The notes under the pieces are model-generated. The model made no database searches, was not told where the DNA came from, and was given only the letters and a program-made list of their open reading frames with translations. Source: a bacterium UBA7470 (lineage in GTDB: Bacteria > Pseudomonadota > Gammaproteobacteria > Burkholderiales > Burkholderiaceae_C). From it: a stretch of 19,921 nt of DNA. The position numbers and the translations under genes were made by a program. How positions within the stretch are numbered: the stretch's first letter is position 1; each line of letters starts with the position of its first letter. Shown here piece after piece: positions 1 through 6,885 of this stretch. The stretch is taken from NCBI GenBank assembly GCA_002479815.1, contig DLPA01000013.1, positions 1 to 19,921 on the forward strand, in the 5' to 3' direction.

Positions 1-397
1 CTTCCATGACGCGGCGCAAGCCTTGAATTTCGTCGCCGTAAATGGCGCGACCACCCAGCACCATTTTGAAGCCGTTGTAGTCTTTGGGGTTGTGGCTGCC
101 GGTGACTTGAATCCCGCTGCGGCACAGGGTGCTGGCGGCGAAGTAGAGCATGGGCGTGGTGACCATGCCCACGTCGATGACTTCGATGCCCGTGGAGGCC
201 AGCCCACGCATCAGGGCTTGGCTCAAGGCGGGGCCGCTCAAACGCCCATCGCGCCCCACAGCAACCACACGCTCGCCTTCAGCAAGGGCGGCAGTACCAA
301 ACGCCCGCCCCAAGCCTTCGGCCACGGCTTCGTTGAGGGTCGCGGGCACGATGCCGCGCACATCGTAGGCTTTAAAGATGGAAGGACTGACTTGCAT
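1..397 (-). CDS. Phosphomannomutase/phosphoglucomutase, N-terminal part (cut by window edge)
   Basis: This enzyme interconverts hexose 6-phosphates and hexose 1-phosphates for nucleotide-sugar, LPS or exopolysaccharide precursors in the cytoplasm. The 132 visible residues read as domain I of the alpha-D-phosphohexomutase family. They begin MQVSPSIFKAYDVRG, with the family's YDVRG near residues 11-15. The phosphoserine loop TGSHNP lies at about 99-104, with Ser101 as the expected phosphoryl carrier, followed by KDYNGFK. The start is the ATG at 397. It has an AGGAG ribosome site (complement of 406-410) eight bases upstream, so the start is well supported. The remaining roughly 330 residues lie left of the window. 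Sequence alone does not decide between ManB/AlgC-type and glucose-specific use. Its promoter must lie in the AT-rich gap at 398-765, possibly in the arm of the repeat element there. Confidence 0.93.
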   Translation of the reverse strand, partial: MQVSPSIFKAYDVRGIVPATLNEAVAEGLGRAFGTAALAEGERVVAVGRDGRLSGPALSQALMRGLASTGIEVIDVGMVTTPMLYFAASTLCRSGIQVTGSHNPKDYNGFKMVLGGRAIYGDEIQGLRRVME

Positions 398-510
398 GGG
401 GAGTACTCCTAGAGGTGAATAAAAACGCGAAATGCGTTGCCGACGGCCTATCGTAGCAAGACATCAAGGCATCCAACCTATATATCAGCAGTTCAGTCTT
501 ATAAAAAAGA

Positions 511-539
511 ATAGTAAAAAATGTGAGCTGCTTACGCAA
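511..539 (-). promoter_or_regulatory. Candidate sigma70-type promoter in the left repeat arm, facing phosphomannomutase
   Basis: On the minus strand TTGCGT (534-539) and TACTAT (511-516) are separated by exactly 17 bases. They match the -35 and -10 consensus at three and four of six positions. Transcription would start near 504, giving a leader of about 107 bases before the ATG at 397. The same arrangement recurs in the right arm, pointing the other way. The match is modest, and a TATATA-containing stretch near 480 could serve instead. Confidence 0.3.
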
Positions 540-618
540 TAAATACAAATCTTTTGGCTTATTTGAATCTAAAAAACAGTTGAAAAAATCCAAAAAACTG
601 CCGCTAACCCCGTTTTGG

Positions 619-646
619 AGGCCTGAAAACAGGTTTTTTCAGGCCT
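619..646. other. Strong hairpin at the centre of the repeat element
   Basis: AGGCCTGAAAA (619-629) pairs perfectly with TTTTCAGGCCT (636-646) around a six-base loop. A smaller alternative on the plus strand is CCTG-AAAA-CAGG followed directly by six T, which resembles a short intrinsic terminator. No plus-strand gene lies upstream to need one. It sits about 120 bp downstream of the minus-strand helicase stop. On that strand no T-run follows the long stem, so a normal terminator role is not clear. Confidence 0.5.
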
Positions 647-765
647 AGAAGGACATTTCTGAAGAAAAATGGGTGATTTTTTAATTTCAAATAGGCTGAA
701 AGTACCGCATTAATTGCGTAAGCAGCTCACTTTTTTTACTATGATTTTTGTGGGTTCTTCATGGG

Positions 766-2688
766 CTATGTGACGATTTTGGTGACGAAGGCATCGAGGC
801 GGTGTCCTAGCGTACCGTCGCCGCTTAAGGTGATGAGAAGTTGGTGGGTGGCGCGGGTCGCGGCGACGTAGAACAGGCGGGCTTCGTCTTGCAGTTCGGT
901 ATGCGGCAAGGGCATGAGGCCGACACCGGGCAAGGCCACGAGGGGAAATTCCAGCCCCTTGCTGGCGTGCATGGTGAGGAGGTGAATGGCATCGCCATGG
1001 GGGGTGTAGGGGTGTGCGTCGTCCCCCACGACACGGTGGGGCAGCTTGTGGTGGCGCAAGGCGTTGGCGCAAGCGGTTTTGATGTGGTGGTCGCGGCACA
1101 AAATCGCCATGTCGCTCCACGCATGACCGAGTTTGTGGGCATCGCGCAAGTAGTGGGCAATGGCAAAGGCTTCATCACGCAAGTGGGGGAAACGCAGCAC
1201 CACGGGTGCAGGGCCTTCACGCCCGCAACTGATGGGGGGGATGAGCGGAATGCCATCGTCGTTGCTGGCTTCGGCCTCTAAGACTTCGGCAGCGACGGCG
1301 CGGGCCAACTCCAACACTTGGCGGGTGTTGCGGTAGTTGATTTTGAGGATGGTGGTGCGCCCCTGCGCCTGTATGCCCACGCTTTTGAGGCTGAAGCGGC
1401 GGCGGCGCTTGGCAGCGTAAATTTTTTGCGCGTCGTCAAACACCACCAGCAGTTGATTGCTGCGGGGATCGACCATTTGCACAGCCAGCTTCAACCAGTG
1501 GGGCGCAAAGTCGTGTCCTTCGTCGATCAGCACCGCGCGGTATCGACCGCTAGGGATGTGGCCCATTTCTACGGCTTGAATGAAGTTCTGAACTAGATTT
1601 TCAGAATACACCCCGCTATCAGAGGTGTAGTGCGGTAGGGGCTGCGCGAACTCGATCAACTGCTCTCGACACCAGCGATGGAAGTGCCGCACCTGCACCG
1701 CGTGTGCCACGCCTTTGGCAAGGATCATGGCCTGTAGGTGTTGTGCCAAGGCCTTGTTGAAGCACAAGATCAACACAGGCGAGGTGTGGGCGGTGGCGGC
1801 CTTGGCTAAATGCTCGGCACGGTAGCCCAAAATCAAAGTTTTGCCTGAGCCTGCAACGCCGTGAATGACACGATGGCCGTCACCCAAAGACCGCGCCAAT
1901 TGTTCTTGCTGCAAGTCCATCACGCGCATGAGGCTGGGCAAGTCTTCTTCAATCAAAGGCGGTGAAGATGAGGTGGTGGAGACGATGGCAGCGGGTGAGG
2001 TCGCAGTAGGCTCTGAGGCTTGATAGGGGGGATGGGGATCGGACAAGCCGCCTTGCACGGGCAAGCGAATTTGCGGAAACAGGATCCAGCGCACCCGATC
2101 CAGCTGCGGCTCGCTCATCATGCCTTGCATCATGTAGGGGAACATCTCCCACAAACGGCTTTGCAGGTCTTCGGGGGAGATGGATTCGGTGATGTCGTCA
2201 CGGCACAGCACCCGATGCGGCTCCAACACTTGCGCTAAATCCTCGTCTAAAAATTGTCTGCGGCTGAGGTGCGTGAACACCACGCCGTAGCTCCACGGGA
2301 AGGCCAATTTGCCACGCTGTCGGCCTTCAGGCCGCACCAAAGGGGGATCGCGCTCCAGCGCCTGCACGACTTGGTGTGCGTATTGCCGCGCTTGCTCCAT
2401 CGGGTTGACGACGGTTTTGGGCTGGCCTTGGGCATTCACGATCGTCCATGTCTGCTTGTCGGCGTAGCGCAGGGTGTCCAGCTTCCAGTCTTTCACCTCT
2501 AGTATCAGTAGCCCCCGACTGGGGTGGAGCACTAAAAAATCAGGATGAAGTTGCCGCGTTCCCACGGGTACGTCGTACCACAGCAGGTAGTCTTGATCGA
2601 GTTTGTCTTGCAATCGCTCGGCCAGACGACGCTCGCCCGAGGTCATCCGCGATACACAAGCACCCAAGGCGGGAATCAAAGTAGCCAT
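766..2688 (-). CDS. NERD-domain nuclease fused to UvrD/Rep-type superfamily 1 helicase
   Basis: The 640-residue protein joins a nuclease-related (NERD) domain to a UvrD-like ATPase. Residues about 15-110 show a PD-(D/E)XK pattern: PD at 49-50 and EVK at 64-66. A region of roughly 150 residues follows, ending in a Ser/Thr/Pro-rich linker near 220-245. Helicase motifs then appear in order. These are Walker A GVAGSGKT (277-284), Walker B LIDEGHDF (387-394, Asp389/Glu390), INYRNTRQ (450-457), LTMHASKGLEF (571-581) and EARLFYVAATRA (602-613). It is expected to act on DNA using ATP, in repair or possibly in defence against foreign DNA; the exact role is not known from sequence. The ATG at 2688 is the first good start, but no clear ribosome site precedes it. 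The repeat element begins 23 bp past its stop, and it is divergent from the Spy-like gene. Confidence 0.88.
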   Translation of the reverse strand: MATLIPALGACVSRMTSGERRLAERLQDKLDQDYLLWYDVPVGTRQLHPDFLVLHPSRGLLILEVKDWKLDTLRYADKQTWTIVNAQGQPKTVVNPMEQARQYAHQVVQALERDPPLVRPEGRQRGKLAFPWSYGVVFTHLSRRQFLDEDLAQVLEPHRVLCRDDITESISPEDLQSRLWEMFPYMMQGMMSEPQLDRVRWILFPQIRLPVQGGLSDPHPPYQASEPTATSPAAIVSTTSSSPPLIEEDLPSLMRVMDLQQEQLARSLGDGHRVIHGVAGSGKTLILGYRAEHLAKAATAHTSPVLILCFNKALAQHLQAMILAKGVAHAVQVRHFHRWCREQLIEFAQPLPHYTSDSGVYSENLVQNFIQAVEMGHIPSGRYRAVLIDEGHDFAPHWLKLAVQMVDPRSNQLLVVFDDAQKIYAAKRRRRFSLKSVGIQAQGRTTILKINYRNTRQVLELARAVAAEVLEAEASNDDGIPLIPPISCGREGPAPVVLRFPHLRDEAFAIAHYLRDAHKLGHAWSDMAILCRDHHIKTACANALRHHKLPHRVVGDDAHPYTPHGDAIHLLTMHASKGLEFPLVALPGVGLMPLPHTELQDEARLFYVAATRATHQLLITLSGDGTLGHRLDAFVTKIVT

Positions 2689-2833
2689 CGTGTGTTTATG
2701 GGGTCAGAGTTGGGCGGATTGTCCCCTGAAACAAAACGAAAAAAACCGAAACCGTCCTGAGACTTCAACGAGGATGCAGGCGACGATGATGCCCTCACGT
2801 CGCCATTGACGTTGTTTTTGCAGGAGTGATGAA

Positions 2834-3298
2834 ATGAAAGTTTGGATCAAACGCACCGTGTTGGGTTTGCTCAGTGCCACCGTGTTGGTGGGGGGCTTGG
2901 CCGCGTGTGCGGGCAAAGGGTCTCATGGGCCGTGGACGGAGGAGCGTGTCGGTGAAGTGCGCGGCAAGGTCGTTGAGCGCATCAGCAGCAAATTGGACTT
3001 GACCGAGGCGCAGCGTCAAAAACTCAATGTGCTGGCCGATGAAGTGCTGGCGCAGCGCAAAGCCTTGCGTCAAGGTGCTGGCGAGCCACGGGCGCAAATG
3101 CAGGCCATCATTCAGGGCCAGACGTTTGACCGCCAGCGCGCACAAGCCTTGTTGTCGCAAAAAACCGAGGCGGTGCAAAGCCACGGGCCTAAAGTGATCG
3201 CGGCTTTGGCGGATTTTTACGACAGCCTCAACCCCGAGCAGCAACAAAAAGTGCGCGAACGCTTGGCCCAAGGCAAAGGCGGCTGGTGGCGGCATTGA
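2834..3298 (+). CDS. Spy/CpxP-family periplasmic lipoprotein (LTxxQ motifs)
   Basis: A 154-residue protein resembling the Spy/CpxP periplasmic chaperone and stress-adaptor family. The N-terminus is a short basic stretch, a hydrophobic segment (8-22) and a lipobox LAAC with Cys25, so it should be a lipoprotein of the envelope. Two LTxxQ-like motifs are visible, LTEAQ (56-60) and LNPEQ (132-136), in an otherwise charged, helical, Gln/Arg-rich body. The start ATG at 2834 has an AGGAG site at 2822-2826. The response regulator begins 34 bp downstream on the same strand, and the kinase after that. By analogy with CpxP and the CpxRA system, it may monitor or dampen the signalling of its own sensor. 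That is inference from neighbourhood. Known CpxP and Spy are soluble rather than lipid-anchored, so the lipobox is a difference. The C-terminus ends GGWWRH. Confidence 0.82.
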   Translation: MKVWIKRTVLGLLSATVLVGGLAACAGKGSHGPWTEERVGEVRGKVVERISSKLDLTEAQRQKLNVLADEVLAQRKALRQGAGEPRAQMQAIIQGQTFDRQRAQALLSQKTEAVQSHGPKVIAALADFYDSLNPEQQQKVRERLAQGKGGWWRH

Positions 3299-3332
3299 GC
3301 GTCTGCTGTGCCAGGCATGATATTGTTGCCTA

Positions 3333-4043
3333 ATGAACCGCATCTTGCTGATTGACGACGACGCACAACTCGGCCCCCCCTTGGCGCTGTATTTCCAGCG
3401 TTTTGAATTGGCGTTGACGCAGGCCCTACGACCCAGCGAGGGGCTGGCCTTGCTGCGGGGTGGCGGCCCCCCGTTTGACGCCGCCATTTTGGATGTGATG
3501 CTGCCCGAAATGGACGGCTTTGAACTGTGCCGCACCTTGAGGAAAGAAAGCGACATCCCCATCGTGATGCTCACTGCCAGAGGCGATGTGATGGACCGCG
3601 TGGTGGGCTTGGAGTTGGGCGCGGACGACTATTTGCCCAAGCCGTTTGAACCCCGCGAGTTGGTGGCTCGCCTGCAAACGGTGCTGCGCCGCCGCGTGGC
3701 TGCGCCCAGTGTGGCGGCGAGTGCGCCCCCTCATCCCTCCACATCGCCTTTGGTGTTTGAGGGTTTGAGTCTTGACCCCGTGCGCCGCAGTGTGCAACGC
3801 TTAGGCACAGAAGTCGAACTCACGGGCACTGAGTTTGAACTGCTGTGGCTGCTCGCCCAAGAGCCGGGGCGGGTGTTGAGCCGTGACGATATTTTGAATC
3901 ACTTACGTGGTCATGAGGTCGATTTGTACACCCGTGCGGTGGACATTGTGGTGAGTCGCTTGCGTAAGAAACTAGAGCCGCTGGAGGCCATTAAAACCTT
4001 GCGGCACGCAGGATATGCCCTCGCCTTACGGCGTTTGGGCTGA
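3333..4043 (+). CDS. OmpR/CpxR-family response regulator
   Basis: A 236-residue two-component transcription regulator. The receiver domain (about 1-115) has the acidic cluster DDD at 8-10, the phospho-acceptor Asp54 in AAILDVMLPEMDGFE, Thr81 and the conserved Lys103 in LPKPFEP. A Pro/Ala/Ser linker (about 117-133) leads to an OmpR-type winged helix (about 135-234) with ELTGTEFELLWLLAQEPGRV and the recognition-helix region VDIVVSRLRKKL. The start ATG at 3333 fits the family, but there is no Shine-Dalgarno sequence. Instead an inverted repeat AGGCA-N9-TGCCT (3313-3331) ends just before the start codon. It is followed after 18 bp by the histidine kinase, so the two are surely a pair. Likely targets include the upstream Spy-like gene; no convincing direct-repeat binding site could be defined by eye. 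Confidence 0.95.
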   Translation: MNRILLIDDDAQLGPPLALYFQRFELALTQALRPSEGLALLRGGGPPFDAAILDVMLPEMDGFELCRTLRKESDIPIVMLTARGDVMDRVVGLELGADDYLPKPFEPRELVARLQTVLRRRVAAPSVAASAPPHPSTSPLVFEGLSLDPVRRSVQRLGTEVELTGTEFELLWLLAQEPGRVLSRDDILNHLRGHEVDLYTRAVDIVVSRLRKKLEPLEAIKTLRHAGYALALRRLG

Positions 4044-4061
4044 GGAAAGCGCGGCCTGACG

Positions 4062-5525
4062 ATGTGGATTGCCCAACTCAAGCAGCGTTGTTGGCGCTTG
4101 TGCCACCAAACAGGCGCAAGGGCCTTGTATGCACGCCAAGCCATACGCCACTCGCTGAAACTGCGTTTGATTCTCTTGTTTTGGGTGCTGGCTTTCAGCG
4201 TGGGCTTCTTGTTTTGGGGCGGGATGCAAAAGGCGTTTTCGATTGGCTGGCGCGAAGCCGCACGCCCTTTGCTGATGGATTATGTCGATCGCTTGACCGC
4301 AGACTTGGGCACGCCACCCGACCCTGAGCGTGCAGCGGCATTGCTGGCGAAACTACCGATTACCTTGCGGATCGACGGGCCACAAGTGCAATGGCAATCG
4401 CATCCTGTGACATCGGGGCGTGAATCTCCATTCGAACGTGCGGGGGGCACGCAGCGGGTGCTTGAGCGCACGACCGCAGACGGGCATCGCATTGAATGGG
4501 GTTTGAGTGCCGAGGCATTTACGCATCGTCCCCGACTGGCGTGGTTGATCTTGCTGGGCTTACTGATCTTGACGGCGTGGGCCTACGTCATGGTGCGGCG
4601 CTGGCTGCGTCCTTTGGATGACATCGGCGCAGGCGCTGAACGCTTTGGGGCGGGACAATTTGATTTGCCTATTCCGATACGACACGCACATGCCCCTGAC
4701 GAGCTAGGTCAGTTGGCTCAAACCATCAATGTCATGGGGCAAGACATCCACCAGATGCTAGAGGCCAAACGCGCACTCTTATTGGCCATCAGTCATGAGC
4801 TTCGCAGTCCTTTGACTCGCGCACGCCTGCATACCGAGTTGTTGCCGGAAACCACAGAGCTTCAAATTCAGCGTGCTGGGCTGATGCGTGACTTGGACAT
4901 CATGGCTCAACTCATCAATGACTTGCTGGAAAGCGAACGCTTAAGCGGTCATCATCGCGTCTTGCATCGCGAATGGACGGCAGTCGGCGAGCTGATCCAG
5001 CAGATGCTGTCTGAAGACCCTGTGCTGCAACGGCTGGCTCATACGGTACGACAAGCATCTGCAACGGACGTGGGGGCGGAGCGTCTCCCTTTGGCGTATG
5101 TGCGTGTCGCCCCTGATGTGCCGGCGCTTTGTCACCTAGACACCCAGCGCGTGCGGGTGTTGTTGCGCAATCTTTTGTTCAATGCCTTGCGTTATGGGCA
5201 GGGGCTTGAGTCGCCACCAGACCTGGATGTGAGGTGGACAGCAAGCCCTTCAGAAGAACACGCTCACGAGGGGATGGTTCACATCAGCCTACGCGATTTT
5301 GGCCCGGGCGTAGAAGCGCATCAGCTTATCCATCTTGGGCAGGCTTTTTACCGCCCTGACAGTGCCCGTAGCCGCGAAACGGGCGGTGTCGGGTTGGGTT
5401 TGTACTTGTGCCGCCTGATTGCACAAGCGCACGGCGGAGATATAGAGTTCAGAAACGCAAGCCCGGGGCTAGCGGTGCAGGTGCGCTTGCGTTGCGACTC
5501 TTGCGGTTCAAGCACAAAGGCTTAG
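4062..5525 (+). CDS. Sensor histidine kinase (CpxA/EnvZ-like, HAMP-HisKA-HATPase)
   Basis: A 487-residue inner-membrane sensor kinase. It has a 30-residue cytoplasmic basic N-terminus, TM1 at about 33-54, a periplasmic sensor of roughly 100 residues (55-157), TM2 at about 158-178 and a HAMP domain (about 179-233). The HisKA H-box AISHELRSPLTR carries His245. The HATPase domain has its N-box around NLLFNALRYG (Asn374), G1 DFGPG (412-416), an F-box near FYRPD and G2 GGVGLGL (441-447). All catalytic elements are present, so it should phosphorylate the regulator encoded 18 bp upstream. The start ATG at 4062 is preceded by GAGGAAAG, though at a long spacing. The periplasmic domain is short and was not matched to a named sensor fold. 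The last 18 bases overlap the end of the convergent zapD gene. Confidence 0.94.
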   Translation: MWIAQLKQRCWRLCHQTGARALYARQAIRHSLKLRLILLFWVLAFSVGFLFWGGMQKAFSIGWREAARPLLMDYVDRLTADLGTPPDPERAAALLAKLPITLRIDGPQVQWQSHPVTSGRESPFERAGGTQRVLERTTADGHRIEWGLSAEAFTHRPRLAWLILLGLLILTAWAYVMVRRWLRPLDDIGAGAERFGAGQFDLPIPIRHAHAPDELGQLAQTINVMGQDIHQMLEAKRALLLAISHELRSPLTRARLHTELLPETTELQIQRAGLMRDLDIMAQLINDLLESERLSGHHRVLHREWTAVGELIQQMLSEDPVLQRLAHTVRQASATDVGAERLPLAYVRVAPDVPALCHLDTQRVRVLLRNLLFNALRYGQGLESPPDLDVRWTASPSEEHAHEGMVHISLRDFGPGVEAHQLIHLGQAFYRPDSARSRETGGVGLGLYLCRLIAQAHGGDIEFRNASPGLAVQVRLRCDSCGSSTKA

Positions 5526-6263
5526 GTCAAAATGAAGATCCACACCTGCGGCTTGTAAACGCGCATCATCTACCATTTGCATCAAACGCACGGATAGCAT
5601 CAAACGGTTACCACTGACTTCAGGAATCAAACCGGATTCTTTTGGAAGTCGTATCCGCAACAATTGCACAGAACGCCCGGCAGGCAAACTTTGTTGGAAG
5701 TGTCCTCCTACCGCAGTGACCCGATGGGTTACGCCTGCTTCTCGCAAAAGACGCAACAACAAGACGATGCCAGACAGCAGAGGCTGTAGCGAGGTACACC
5801 AATCCATCAGGTTTTTGCGGCGCATTTCTGGCCGTTTGTGCTGCCAACTGAAATACGCTGGCAGATCGAATTCGCATGTACCACCCGGAATAAAAATCCG
5901 ACTGCGTATACCCATCAGCCACTCGTTGTCCTGCAAGTCTTGACCACATTTCCCGTTCAGTTGATTCAATTGAGTAAATGCAGTTTCAATTTCGGCAACG
6001 ACTTGATCCAACACCTGTTCAGCAATGACGGGATTGCCCCGATAGCTGTTGAGGTGTTGCTTTTGTTTCTCTAAATCTTTTAACACATCGGACTTGATGT
6101 CCGCACGAGAGGCCACATCCAAAAGCTCAAACAAAGCATGCAAAGCGTAGTGGTGATCCAAGGCTGTATCACGATGAATCAACGACGATAAGCGATGAAA
6201 CATATGCTCCATCCGCAGATAAGTGCGTACCCGCTCGTTTAAGGGATGTTCGTATAGGATCAT
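5508..6263 (-). CDS. zapD: Cell division protein ZapD (Z-ring associated)
   Basis: ZapD binds the C-terminal tail of FtsZ and cross-links filaments in the cytoplasmic Z-ring. The 251-residue product begins MILYEHPLNERVRTYLRMEHMF, the hallmark opening of the family, and is close to the usual length of about 250. It is helical in its first half (20-110), and a beta-rich second half includes RIFIPGG (122-128) and GGHFQQSLP (186-194). An upstream in-frame extension to 6320 exists. The ATG at 6263 is preferred because the known family start lies there and because it overlaps the coaE stop as ATGA, typical of translational coupling. In many proteobacteria yacG follows zapD; here the next gene is a convergent histidine kinase and no yacG is present. 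Confidence 0.93.
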   Translation of the reverse strand: MILYEHPLNERVRTYLRMEHMFHRLSSLIHRDTALDHHYALHALFELLDVASRADIKSDVLKDLEKQKQHLNSYRGNPVIAEQVLDQVVAEIETAFTQLNQLNGKCGQDLQDNEWLMGIRSRIFIPGGTCEFDLPAYFSWQHKRPEMRRKNLMDWCTSLQPLLSGIVLLLRLLREAGVTHRVTAVGGHFQQSLPAGRSVQLLRIRLPKESGLIPEVSGNRLMLSVRLMQMVDDARLQAAGVDLHFDLSLCA

Positions 6264-6874
6264 GCGTGGTTGAGTCGGGCTGTGGTCAGACCCCAGTATT
6301 GTGCCAGTTGGGTAACGCAATCTTGTAACTGCGTCAAAGACAAGCCCTCATTAAAAATCACATCATCCGCTTGAGATAAACGCAATTGTCTTGATGCTTG
6401 AGCTTGTATCACCGCCAAGATGGTGTCAGTCGGCCACCCATTTCGTATGCTCACTCTTGCAAGTTGGGTGTCCTGTGTGCAGTCCACCACGCAGACACGA
6501 TCAAGCTGTTGTCTCCATGTGCTGGACTCTGCCAGTAAAGGAATATCCAGCACGATGACGGGGTAATCCCACAAAGCATCCACTTCTGACGACATGGCTT
6601 GCCGAATCAAGGGATGCGTAATCGCCTCGAGCTGCACGCGTGCTTGAGGATATTCGAAAATATGTGCCCGCATGCGATCACGGTCTAGCGCCCCCTCTGG
6701 CGTAATAAATGGAGCACCAAAGGTATCACGGATGGGGGTGATGGCCGATCCTTTGGCAGCCGTGACGCGCCGAGCCACGGCATCAGCATCGACCACGCCA
6801 GCCCCCAAGCGGGCGAGCAGTCCCGCCACTGTGCTTTTGCCGCTGCCTATGCCACCAGTAAGACCGATTTTCAT
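6260..6874 (-). CDS. coaE: Dephospho-CoA kinase
   Basis: CoaE catalyses the last step of coenzyme A synthesis, ATP-dependent phosphorylation of the ribose 3'-hydroxyl of dephospho-CoA. The 204-residue product starts MKIGLTGGIGSGKST, with the P-loop at about 7-15. It then shows VVDADAVAR, the ITHPLIR segment and VLDIPLLAES, all typical of the family. The reading frame stays open upstream to 7081, but that stretch lies inside pilD. The ATG at 6874 is chosen for the family start and for the purine-rich GGAG just upstream. It lies 11 bp after the pilD stop and overlaps zapD by four bases. The pilD-coaE-zapD order is common in gamma- and betaproteobacteria. Confidence 0.96.
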   Translation of the reverse strand: MKIGLTGGIGSGKSTVAGLLARLGAGVVDADAVARRVTAAKGSAITPIRDTFGAPFITPEGALDRDRMRAHIFEYPQARVQLEAITHPLIRQAMSSEVDALWDYPVIVLDIPLLAESSTWRQQLDRVCVVDCTQDTQLARVSIRNGWPTDTILAVIQAQASRQLRLSQADDVIFNEGLSLTQLQDCVTQLAQYWGLTTARLNHA

Positions 6875-6885
6875 GCGCTCCGCTC

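Larger units (their letters stand above)
511..742. repeat. MITE-like element with 30-bp terminal inverted repeats
   Basis: Bases 511-540 and 713-742 are inverted copies of each other over 30 bp with one substitution (position 522 against its partner 731). A further AAT matches just inside after one more mismatch. Each arm contains the near-palindrome GTGAGCTGCTTAC. The arms enclose 172 bp of AT-rich non-coding DNA with a hairpin close to the centre. If the repeat is taken from GTAAAA inward, a TA dinucleotide flanks both ends (512-513 and 740-741). That would fit TA-duplicating IS630/Tc1-mariner relatives, but TA is too short to be proof. No transposase is present, so a non-autonomous element or a chromosomal repeat family is the likely reading. 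It occupies most of the 368-bp gap between the helicase stop and the phosphomannomutase start. Apart from the promoter candidate and the hairpin listed separately, I see nothing else in that gap. Confidence 0.7.

Noticed and set aside
372..593. A 73-codon minus-strand frame overlapping the phosphomannomutase start and the repeat element
   Set aside because: It runs through the left repeat arm and the ribosome site of the real gene, has no family resemblance and no ribosome site of its own.
841..1281. A 146-codon plus-strand frame opposite the helicase
   Set aside because: It lies opposite helicase motifs V and VI and is Gly/Val-rich without a recognisable fold, as expected for an antisense shadow.
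2743..2754. AAACCGAAACCG direct repeat upstream of the Spy-like gene as a response regulator site
   Set aside because: The spacing does not match the usual OmpR/CpxR direct-repeat arrangement and the stretch is simple A-rich sequence.
2795..3574. A 259-codon minus-strand frame opposite the Spy-like and response regulator genes
   Set aside because: Both plus-strand genes have clear family motifs. The antisense frame has none and spans the gap between them.
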